From positions 1-16,474 of the forward strand of contig CAZJWF010000072.1 of the NCBI GenBank assembly GCA_964549375.1: a stretch of 16,474 nt of DNA, read 5' to 3'. Below are positions 6,610 through 13,572 of the stretch, one piece after another. This stretch comes from JAHDDY01 sp964549375. GTDB lineage: Bacteria; Pseudomonadota; Alphaproteobacteria; Rhodobacterales; Rhodobacteraceae. Made by a program: the position numbers and the translations under genes. Below the pieces are notes generated by a model. That model made no database searches. It was not told where the DNA came from and saw only the letters and a program-made list of their open reading frames with translations. Position 1 is the stretch's first letter; the number at the start of each line of letters is the position of its first letter.

Positions 6610-7752
6610 ATGAATAAACGCCCTTATATCATCGCCTTTGGTAACGAAAAAGGCGGCTCCGGTAAGTCTACAACGGCCATGCACGTTTTCGTCGCCCTTG
6701 CGCGGCGGGGTTTGCGCGTGGGTGCGCTGGATTTAGATCTGCGCCAAAAAAGTTTCTTTCGCTACATTGATAACCGCCAAAACTGGTGCGAGCGAAAAGG
6801 GGTGGAGTTGATCCTTCCCGAACGGCTGTCGATTGAATCGAGCTCCGACCCTGATCGCGAAAAGTCGTGGGCGATTGAAGGCGAGCGCTTTAACGAAGCC
6901 ATCAATAAGCTGAGCGAAACCTGCGACGTTATCTTGATTGACTGTCCCGGCGCGCACTCGAACCTCTCGCGGCTCGGTCACAGTCGGGCCGATACGCTTG
7001 TCACGCCAATGAATGACAGTTTCATTGATTTTGATCTTCTGGCGCGGATTGATCCAAAGACATTCACAATCTCTGGCCCATCGGTCTATGCCGAAATGGT
7101 CTGGGAAACGCGTAAACTGCGGGCGCAGATCGGCCTCGGCCCGACGGATTGGGTGGTCGTTCGCAATCGGATGCCGATTGAAGATGCCGCGAATAAGCGA
7201 CGTGTGGGCGAAATGCTGCAACAGCTTTCGGATCGTATTGGGTTCCGTATTGCTCAAGGGCTGAGCGAGCGCCCGATTTTCCGGGAGATGTTCCTGTCCG
7301 GTCTGACGCTTATGGACCTGCGCGATGCAGGCGATCAGCTCGATATGTCGAAGATCGCTGCGCGGCAGGAAGTACGCGAGCTGATGAAAACACTCGATAT
7401 TCTGCCCGATATGAAGCCTGAGCCGGAAGCAGAACCCGTCGAGTTTACGCCGCCAACGCCCGTTGCAGTGGGTGGCCCAGCTATATCGCCGATCCCAGCG
7501 CCGACCCCGGAAGCTGATCCACTTGAAACACCCGTTGCGGCCTCTGAGGAAGCGCACCAACCTGAGATGCAGTCGACAGAAGAAGCCGCCGCCATTCCGG
7601 AGGAGGCGTCTGCGACTGTAGCGCCGGAAGAACCAGAGAAGCGGCCTGAGCCAACCATTGCGGCCACATCAGAACCGCCCGCCGCGAAAGAAGCACCGCC
7701 GAAGAAAAAACGTCGATTCAGTATCTTTGAAAGGTTTGGGCGCAGCGCCTAA
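6610..7752 (+). CDS. mipZ: MipZ-like ParA-family ATPase (division-site positioning)
   Basis: MipZ forms a gradient from the chromosomal ParB complexes at the poles and blocks FtsZ assembly, placing division near mid-cell. The core (residues 1 to about 267) has the deviant Walker A KGGSGKST at 14-21, the MipZ signature DLDLRQ at 41-46, and the Walker B-like VILIDCPGAHS; the DLDLRQ box separates it from ordinary ParA. The protein is 380 residues against about 275 for Caulobacter MipZ: the extra 113 are rich in Pro, Glu and Ala and end in a basic cluster, KKKRRFSIFERFGRSA. The start ATG has no visible ribosome site but gives the right N-terminus. It lies 43 bases after rpmE and faces dacA convergently. 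Confidence 0.93.
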   Translation: MNKRPYIIAFGNEKGGSGKSTTAMHVFVALARRGLRVGALDLDLRQKSFFRYIDNRQNWCERKGVELILPERLSIESSSDPDREKSWAIEGERFNEAINKLSETCDVILIDCPGAHSNLSRLGHSRADTLVTPMNDSFIDFDLLARIDPKTFTISGPSVYAEMVWETRKLRAQIGLGPTDWVVVRNRMPIEDAANKRRVGEMLQQLSDRIGFRIAQGLSERPIFREMFLSGLTLMDLRDAGDQLDMSKIAARQEVRELMKTLDILPDMKPEPEAEPVEFTPPTPVAVGGPAISPIPAPTPEADPLETPVAASEEAHQPEMQSTEEAAAIPEEASATVAPEEPEKRPEPTIAATSEPPAAKEAPPKKKRRFSIFERFGRSA

Positions 7753-7870
7753 CGCGGCTTTGTTTCGGATAGCATCGCTGATCTGAGGCGTGGGACGCAG
7801 TCTGCATCGTCGTGGGGGAAGCTACGGCACGTTCGATTGGGCGATGTGCTAAGTCGCCGCTCGTCCGTTC
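7753..7870. other. Convergent spacer between mipZ and dacA
   Basis: The two genes end toward each other here. The only structure seen is a weak 5-base stem, GGCGA (7840-7844) / TCGCC (7854-7858), with no T-run, so no convincing terminator can be named for either gene. Confidence 0.25.
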
Positions 7871-9154
7871 TTAATTGTCAATTACGACGAAACAATCGAC
7901 GCCTTTGGCTTCGAGGCGTTTGCACGCGCTATCGGCAGCTTCCTTTTCCAATCCAGCAAATCGCGCACGATAGAGCGGGCGTCCACCAGCGTTTCGGACC
8001 GAAACCACGGGCGATGCGCTGACGAGCTTTGCGGGACGGCGCAGGCGCTCAACGGCCTTTAAGCGACGTTCCGCGAGAGAGCGTTTCCGAAAGGCCCCGA
8101 TCTGAATCGAATAGTCGCCCGTCGCCGCAGAAGGTGTCGATGCTTTAGCCGGCGAGACGATGACACTCGATAGTGCCTGAAGGCTGCGCCGTACTGCGGA
8201 TGCCGCACGGTTTGGATCTTTATTCGACAGCGCGGCAATTGCGGTACGCTTGCCAATGATACCGCCTCGTTTGGGGCTGAGGCGCGGCATCGGGGATTCC
8301 AGATAGTAATCGGCAATCTCAACAACACTGCGCTTCGGAGCGATTTTGAAGCCGTCGTCCAGCAATTTCCGCATATGGCGGTTTCTGCTCGCGCTGGAGC
8401 GGCCTCCGAAGACCACACCGATGACCCGCTTACCGTCTTGCTGCGCCGACGCGACAAGATTAAAGCCGGAAGCGTTCGTATAGCCGGTTTTGATGCCATC
8501 AGCACCGCGATACTTTCCGAGCAACTTATTGGTGGCACGGAATTTTCTGCCACCGTGCCGGAAAACCTTGCGCTCAAAAACGTGGTAATGCTGAGGGAAA
8601 TCAAGGAACAAGCGGCGTCCCAGCAGTCCCATATCGCGCGCGGTTGAAAGCTGGCCACGTTTGGTCAGACCGTGCGGGTTCTTGAAGGTCGTGCTGGCCA
8701 TTCCCAACGAGCGCGCTCTTGCAGTCGACATCGCAGCAAAATTCTTAACCGACCCGCCGATCGCTTCGGCGAGAACCACCGCTGCATCATTCGCGGACTT
8801 CGTAGCGCTGGCCTGAATTGCATCCCGAACCGAGATCGTGCTGCCCCGGCGCAGACCTATTTTCGAGGGCGGTTGGCGCGCGGCCTCTCGCGACACGGGA
8901 AGCTGTTGGTCTAGATACAACTTGCCGGTCTGAATCGCCTCAAACGCCATATAAAGCGTCATCATCTTTGTCAGAGAGGCAGGATAGAGTTTTTTGTCCG
9001 CGCGGCTGGAATGCAGGACAGTGCCTGAGTCCATATCCAGAACGATCGAGGCGTATTTCGGGTTCGCATGAGCATCCGGGGCCGATGCAAACAGAAACAC
9101 TGTTGCAACCAGCACGGCGAAACTTCTGACGAGATTCATGGCCAAAGGTTTCAT
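7871..9154 (-). CDS. D-alanyl-D-alanine carboxypeptidase with SPOR domain
   Basis: A low-molecular-weight penicillin-binding protein (peptidase S11, DacA/PBP5/6 type) that trims the terminal D-Ala from peptidoglycan stem peptides in the periplasm. The 427-residue protein has a signal peptide (about 1-30, AHA before Asn31) and all three active-site motifs: SLTK (60-63), SAN (120-122) and KTG (222-224). After a linker, residues 347-427 form a SPOR domain (starting DYSIQIGAF), which binds denuded glycan and sends proteins to the division septum. The SPOR domain replaces the usual C-terminal amphipathic anchor of PBP5. Start ATG 9154 has a poor ribosome site; an in-frame ATG at 9139 is the alternative. 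It is divergent from clpS. Confidence 0.95.
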   Translation of the reverse strand: MKPLAMNLVRSFAVLVATVFLFASAPDAHANPKYASIVLDMDSGTVLHSSRADKKLYPASLTKMMTLYMAFEAIQTGKLYLDQQLPVSREAARQPPSKIGLRRGSTISVRDAIQASATKSANDAAVVLAEAIGGSVKNFAAMSTARARSLGMASTTFKNPHGLTKRGQLSTARDMGLLGRRLFLDFPQHYHVFERKVFRHGGRKFRATNKLLGKYRGADGIKTGYTNASGFNLVASAQQDGKRVIGVVFGGRSSASRNRHMRKLLDDGFKIAPKRSVVEIADYYLESPMPRLSPKRGGIIGKRTAIAALSNKDPNRAASAVRRSLQALSSVIVSPAKASTPSAATGDYSIQIGAFRKRSLAERRLKAVERLRRPAKLVSASPVVSVRNAGGRPLYRARFAGLEKEAADSACKRLEAKGVDCFVVIDN

Positions 9155-9334
9155 TTACTCAATACCACCCCATCGATCGTACATTTTCGATTCCGCTTTT
9201 CAATATCATATCCGGAAACGTTAAGGATAGAGCGTAAATGATTTGGAAAGCCATCCAGTAAAAATATGCTGACCTTGCATTTTCTGCGCTCCGACGCCTT
9301 TCCTCAGAACCTTAAACCCTTATATTCACGTTCC

Positions 9335-9700
9335 ATGCCGATGACATGTTTTCCCCTAAAGAGTGGTCTTTTATCACCACGTCTTTCGGATGAACCCGAC
9401 GAGGGTCCGGATTCGGGCGTTCTGACGCAAACCAAGCCAAAAACGAAAAAACCGCCTCTCTACAAAGTTATCATGCTCAATGATGACTATACGCCGATGG
9501 AATTTGTGGTTCATGTTCTGGAAAAGTACTTTCAGATCAGGCGCGAAGCGGCGGTCGAAATCATGATGACAGTACACTTGAAAGGGGCGGCCGTCGTCGG
9601 AGTTTTCACCTACGAAGTGGCGGAAACCAAGGTTTCTGCGGTCATGGATGATGCGCGTCGGCACGAACATCCGCTGACCTGCCGTATGGAAAAAGAATAA
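9335..9700 (+). CDS. clpS: ATP-dependent Clp protease adaptor ClpS
   Basis: ClpS delivers N-degron proteins to ClpAP. The body matches the family closely: LNDDYTPMEFVV (N49, D50, D51 lining the pocket for the substrate's N-terminal residue), VHLKG with H81, and FTYEVAETK. From ATG 9335 the protein has 121 residues, close to the Caulobacter type; an upstream ATG at 9266 would add 23 unsupported residues, and ATG 9341 is nearly as good. None of these starts has a clear ribosome site, and a TATATT sits just 15 bases upstream of 9335, so the message may be leaderless or nearly so. clpA follows after 178 bases. Confidence 0.95.
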   Translation: MPMTCFPLKSGLLSPRLSDEPDEGPDSGVLTQTKPKTKKPPLYKVIMLNDDYTPMEFVVHVLEKYFQIRREAAVEIMMTVHLKGAAVVGVFTYEVAETKVSAVMDDARRHEHPLTCRMEKE

Positions 9701-9736
9701 TCCGATCCCCATATCGAGAGTTCACCCCGTCGCAAC

Positions 9737-9790
9737 CGCCTGCGATTACCTTCATTTCGGATATGCCGAGAAAAAGCCGTGACGCAGGCG
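9737..9790 (+). other. Nested inverted repeat in the clpS-clpA spacer
   Basis: A perfect 8-base stem CGCCTGCG (9737-9744) / CGCAGGCG (9783-9790) encloses 38 bases that contain a smaller hairpin, TTTCGG (9755-9760) / CCGAGA (9766-9771), followed by AAAA. No T-run follows the outer stem, so it is not a standard terminator. It could be an RNA structure limiting read-through from clpS or shaping the clpA leader. Confidence 0.4.
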
Positions 9791-9814
9791 TGATGACGTG
9801 TTGAACTTGAGGAA

Positions 9815-9828
9815 TGGTTCCGGAACCA
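9815..9828. promoter_or_regulatory. Perfect 14-base palindrome before clpA
   Basis: TGGTTCCGGAACCA is fully self-complementary and lies 50 bases before the clpA ATG. Such a symmetric element suits a dimeric repressor or activator. A CTTGAG at 9806-9811 with CACCAT 17 bases on gives a weak resemblance to a heat-shock promoter spanning the palindrome, but I do not consider that established. Confidence 0.35.
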
Positions 9829-9865
9829 CACCATGAATCGAGCAACCAGAGGCCAAAGCGCCCAA

Positions 9866-9873
9866 AAGGAGGG
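9866..9873 (+). promoter_or_regulatory. Strong ribosome binding site of clpA
   Basis: AAGGAGGG, containing a perfect AGGAGG, ends about 6 bases before the clpA ATG at 9879. It fixes the start and implies efficient translation independent of clpS. Confidence 0.85.
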
Positions 9874-9878
9874 TTAAC

Positions 9879-12215
9879 ATGCCTTCATTTACAAAGACCC
9901 TCGAAGAAGCCCTTCACCGGGCCCTGTCCGTTGCGAACGAGCGTAAGCACGAGTTAGCGACGCTGGAGCACTTGCTGCTTGCCCTGATCGACGAGCAAGA
10001 TGCCGCACAAGTGATGCGCGCATGTGGTGTTGATCTGGAAGAACTGCGCGTTGCCTTGACAGCGTACATTGATGAACAGCTCATTAACCTTGTCTCGGAT
10101 GTCGAAGGCAACGAGGCCACGCCAACCACCGGGTTCCATCGGGTAATTCAGCGTGCCGCAGCACATGTTCAATCCTCTGGCCGCTCTGAAGTGACCGGCG
10201 CGAACATCCTCGTTGCGATTTTCCACGAGCGTGAGAGCTATGCCGTTTACTTCCTGCAAGAGCAGGACATGAGCCGCTATGACGCGAAGAACTTTATCGC
10301 GCATGGTGTCGCCAAGGATCCAAGCCTGAATGAAGCTCGCGCCGTGCGCGGTGCCGATGAAGAAGACGAGGCGGCTGAAATCGAAGCAACTGCCGAGGGC
10401 GAGACCGCTGGCAAAAACGAAACGGCGCTGGAGAAATACTGCGTTGATCTCAACGCGAAGGCGGAAGCCGGTGACGTCGATCCGCTGATCGGACGCGGCG
10501 ACGAGGTGGACCGTTGCATTCAGGTGCTCTGCCGCCGCCGCAAGAATAACCCGCTGTTGGTGGGCGATCCGGGCGTTGGTAAAACAGCCATCGCCGAAGG
10601 TCTGGCGCGCAAGGTCAATGAGGGCGAAACGCCGGAAGTTCTGTCAGGCTCAACGATCTTTTCGCTCGATCTGGGCGCATTACTGGCGGGTACGCGGTAT
10701 CGCGGCGATTTTGAGGAACGCCTCAAAGCTGTCATGACCGAACTCGAAGAACATGACGATGCGATCCTGTTCATCGACGAGATTCATACGGTAATTGGTG
10801 CAGGTGCAACCTCGGGCGGGGCGATGGATGCGTCCAATCTGCTGAAGCCGGCGCTTCAGTCGGGCAAGCTCCGCTGCATGGGTTCGACCACCTACAAAGA
10901 ATATCGCCAGCATTTTGAGAAAGACCGCGCCCTATCCCGCCGGTTCCAGAAAATCGATGTGAATGAGCCATCGGTCGAGGATGCAATCAAGATTCTCAAA
11001 GGCGTGAAGCCTTACTTTGAGGAACATCACGGCGTGAAATATACGGCGGATGCGATCAAGTCGGCGGTCGAGTTGTCGGCGCGTTACATCCATGACCGTA
11101 AGTTGCCGGACAAGGCGATTGATGTGATCGACGAAGTGGGCGCGGCGCAAATGCTGGTGCCGGAAGCCAAACGCCGCAAGACGATGACGGCAAAGGAAAT
11201 CGAAGCGGTGGTGGCCAAAATCGCGCGGATTCCGCCGAAGACCGTCACCAAAGACGACGCCGAAGCGCTCAAAGATCTTGAGAGCGGCCTGAAGCGGGTC
11301 GTGTTTGGTCAGGAGAAGGCGATTGATGCGCTGGCCAGCGCCATCAAGCTGGCGCGGGCCGGTCTGCGCGAACCTGAAAAGCCAATCGGGTCTTACCTGT
11401 TCACAGGCCCAACCGGTGTCGGCAAGACCGAGGTCGCCAAGCAACTGTCCGAAGTGCTTGGCGTGGAAATGCTGCGCTTTGATATGTCGGAATACATGGA
11501 GAAGCACTCTGTCTCGCGCTTGATCGGCGCGCCTCCCGGATATGTCGGGTTTGATCAGGGCGGACTGTTGACCGATGGCGTTGATCAGCATCCGCATTGC
11601 GTCTTGCTACTGGACGAAATGGAGAAAGCGCACCCGGATGTCTATAACGTGCTGTTGCAGGTGATGGATAACGGCAAGCTGACGGATCACGCGGGTAAGA
11701 CCACAGATTTTCGCAATGCGATTATCATTATGACGTCCAATGCCGGCGCAACCGAGATGGAGAAAAACGCCATCGGCTTTGGCCGGGGCCAGCGCGAAGG
11801 CGAGGATATGGCCGCCGTCGAGAAGATGTTCTCGCCGGAATTCCGCAACCGTCTGGATGCGGTGATCCCGTTTGGTCGCCTGCCAAAAGAGGTCGTGCTT
11901 AAGGTCGTCGAGAAATTCGTCTTGCAGCTTGAGGGTCAATTGGCCGATCGCAATGTCAGCTTTGAACTCACGACGCCTGCCGCCGCATGGCTGGCCGATA
12001 AAGGCTATGACGAAAAGATGGGCGCGCGTCCGCTAGGCCGCGTCATTCAAGAGCATATCAAGAAGCCACTGGCCGAAGAACTGCTGTTCGGCAAGCTGGC
12101 CAAGGGTGGCATCGTCAAAGTCGCGGTCAAGCAGGGCAAGCTGGATCTCATTATCCTGCCTCCCGACCCACCAAGGATCGGCAAGAAAAAGACGCCTCTG
12201 TTGGAGGCGAGTTAA
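9879..12215 (+). CDS. clpA: ATP-dependent Clp protease ATP-binding subunit ClpA
   Basis: Hexameric AAA+ unfoldase that threads substrates into ClpP; it takes N-degron substrates from ClpS. The 778-residue protein has the double Clp N-domain (about 1-145), an acidic linker, AAA module 1 with Walker A GDPGVGKT (229-236) and Walker B FIDE (D300, E301), and module 2 with Walker A GPTGVGKT (510-517) and Walker B LLDE (D579, E580). The ClpP-docking loop is IGF (632-634). It lacks the ClpB middle coiled coil, confirming ClpA. Length is close to E. coli ClpA (758). clpP is not nearby. The gene has its own strong ribosome site and ends at a strong terminator. Confidence 0.98.
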   Translation: MPSFTKTLEEALHRALSVANERKHELATLEHLLLALIDEQDAAQVMRACGVDLEELRVALTAYIDEQLINLVSDVEGNEATPTTGFHRVIQRAAAHVQSSGRSEVTGANILVAIFHERESYAVYFLQEQDMSRYDAKNFIAHGVAKDPSLNEARAVRGADEEDEAAEIEATAEGETAGKNETALEKYCVDLNAKAEAGDVDPLIGRGDEVDRCIQVLCRRRKNNPLLVGDPGVGKTAIAEGLARKVNEGETPEVLSGSTIFSLDLGALLAGTRYRGDFEERLKAVMTELEEHDDAILFIDEIHTVIGAGATSGGAMDASNLLKPALQSGKLRCMGSTTYKEYRQHFEKDRALSRRFQKIDVNEPSVEDAIKILKGVKPYFEEHHGVKYTADAIKSAVELSARYIHDRKLPDKAIDVIDEVGAAQMLVPEAKRRKTMTAKEIEAVVAKIARIPPKTVTKDDAEALKDLESGLKRVVFGQEKAIDALASAIKLARAGLREPEKPIGSYLFTGPTGVGKTEVAKQLSEVLGVEMLRFDMSEYMEKHSVSRLIGAPPGYVGFDQGGLLTDGVDQHPHCVLLLDEMEKAHPDVYNVLLQVMDNGKLTDHAGKTTDFRNAIIIMTSNAGATEMEKNAIGFGRGQREGEDMAAVEKMFSPEFRNRLDAVIPFGRLPKEVVLKVVEKFVLQLEGQLADRNVSFELTTPAAAWLADKGYDEKMGARPLGRVIQEHIKKPLAEELLFGKLAKGGIVKVAVKQGKLDLIILPPDPPRIGKKKTPLLEAS

Positions 12216-12216
12216 A

Positions 12217-12253
12217 AGAAAGCCCCGCACTCATCATGCGGGGCTTTTTTCTT
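12217..12253 (+). terminator. Rho-independent terminator of clpA
   Basis: An 8-base GC-rich stem, GCCCCGCA / TGCGGGGC, with a 7-base loop, flanked by A-rich bases on the left and TTTTTT on the right, begins 2 bases after the clpA stop. The A and T flanks extend the stem and would allow partial function in the other direction. Confidence 0.95.
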
Positions 12254-12461
12254 GGTGCCCCGCGCTGGTTCAAAAAGCCGTTCGCCAATCGTCAAGCCCA
12301 GCACGGAACTGCTGCGCGGCCCGTCTAGGGGTGCGTTTGTCGGCCTTCCCTGACGACTCGACGGACCGAGATGTAGCGGGTAAAACCAAGCTATGACGCC
12401 GACAACCTAAGGTTAACCAATTTTGGCCCATCTTTACGCAAAGATGCGAAGGATGACTCCG
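12254..12461 (+). other. Spacer and probable promoter region of the M23 peptidase gene
   Basis: No gene is seen. The last 50 bases contain the 8-base palindrome GGTTAACC (12411-12418) followed by AA, so TTAACCA matches seven of eight bases of the CtrA half-site TTAACCAT. It is 43 bases before the ATG at 12462, a position compatible with a promoter element. No convincing -35/-10 pair could be picked. Confidence 0.35.
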
Positions 12462-13562
12462 ATGGATGAATTGCGGTTGATCAATCGACAACCCCTCTGG
12501 TCGTGGCTTGGGATGGGGCGGGTGCGCTCGATGATGCGGTTGGCTTGCATCACGGGTCTTGTGGCGCTGTTGCCCGCCGCCTCGCCTGCGCCTTCGGGGA
12601 TCAAGCCGATCAAGCTGACCTTGCCGATTGATTGCTCACTCGGTGAGGATTGCTTCATCCAAAATTATGTTGATATGGACCCCGGCGAGGATGCGAAGGA
12701 TTTCACCTGCGGACCGCTCGCATATAACAATCACCAAGGGACGGACTTCCGGTTGAAGAACCGGGCAGCCCTGCGCCGCCCGTTCGCTGCGCTGGCGACC
12801 GCACCGGGTAAGGTGGTGCAGGTCATCAACAACCAACCAGATCATCGGTTTGAAGCGGGCGCGTATAGCGCGCTGTCCTGTGGCAATGCGGTGATGATTG
12901 ATCATGGTGGCGGTTGGGTGAGTCAATATTGCCATCTCGCCGAGGGCAGCGTCCGCGTCCAGAACGGTGACATCGTTCAAAGCGGTCAGCCGATTGGCTT
13001 TGTCGGTTCTTCTGGCGGGACCAGCTTTCCTCACTTGCACTACGCAATCCGCATCCATAACGCGACGATTGATCCGTTCATTGGCGTCAGCCCCACGGGA
13101 TGTGAAGCAGACGAAGCTGGGCCGCTCTGGGATAAATCCGTCGATATCTTCTATGCGGAAAGCGCCATTCTCGGTTTTGGCGCAAGCCGTGATTTCCCCA
13201 GCATTGATGCGATGGAAAACGGCACGCTATCCGCGCCGCCCGAAGGCAAAACCGATCCCTTCTTTATCTGGGCACATGTCATGGGCGTGAAAGAAGGTGA
13301 TACGCTAAGATTTATCGCTTTTGCGCCGGGGGAGAAAATTCTCGCCAGCGAGCGGTTTGAAGTCACCGAGACCAAGACAATTTTCTCGGCCAATATCGGC
13401 GTTGAACCTGCCGATGGGAAATTCACGGAATGGCCTGCGGGCGGCTATGAAGGGCGGCTCGCGATTTATCGCGGCGGACAAGAAATTGGCAAAAGATCAG
13501 TGCGATTTACCTTGCCTTCGCCGTCGGGGATTCAACCCGCCTCTGAAGTCGTGAAAGACTAG
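12462..13562 (+). CDS. Secreted M23 (LytM) family metallopeptidase
   Basis: A zinc endopeptidase expected to cut peptidoglycan cross-bridges or to activate amidases outside the inner membrane. From ATG 12462 it has 366 residues: a long N-region, then a hydrophobic signal at about 25-43 ending in ASPAPSG. The LytM set is complete: zinc ligands H91 and D95 (HQGTD) and H193 of HLH (191-193), with catalytic-type histidines H158 and H191. A C-terminal region of about 130 residues, rich in beta-like stretches, may be an Ig-like accessory domain. Several cysteines in the exported part could form disulfides. Other in-frame starts are 12444, 12453 and 12513; AAGGA 9 bases upstream supports 12462. It converges on the gene pair at its right, 10 bases away. 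Confidence 0.88.
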   Translation: MDELRLINRQPLWSWLGMGRVRSMMRLACITGLVALLPAASPAPSGIKPIKLTLPIDCSLGEDCFIQNYVDMDPGEDAKDFTCGPLAYNNHQGTDFRLKNRAALRRPFAALATAPGKVVQVINNQPDHRFEAGAYSALSCGNAVMIDHGGGWVSQYCHLAEGSVRVQNGDIVQSGQPIGFVGSSGGTSFPHLHYAIRIHNATIDPFIGVSPTGCEADEAGPLWDKSVDIFYAESAILGFGASRDFPSIDAMENGTLSAPPEGKTDPFFIWAHVMGVKEGDTLRFIAFAPGEKILASERFEVTETKTIFSANIGVEPADGKFTEWPAGGYEGRLAIYRGGQEIGKRSVRFTLPSPSGIQPASEVVKD

Positions 13563-13572
13563 AGCGCGCCGT

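Noticed and set aside
6733..7560. 275-codon minus-strand frame opposite mipZ
   Set aside because: No motifs, while the opposite strand is an unmistakable MipZ; open only because of codon bias.
9806..9834. Heat-shock sigma-32 promoter for clpA
   Set aside because: CTTGAG is near the -35 consensus, but the -10 (CACCAT) is poor and the spacing does not fit well; the palindrome is a better description of the site.
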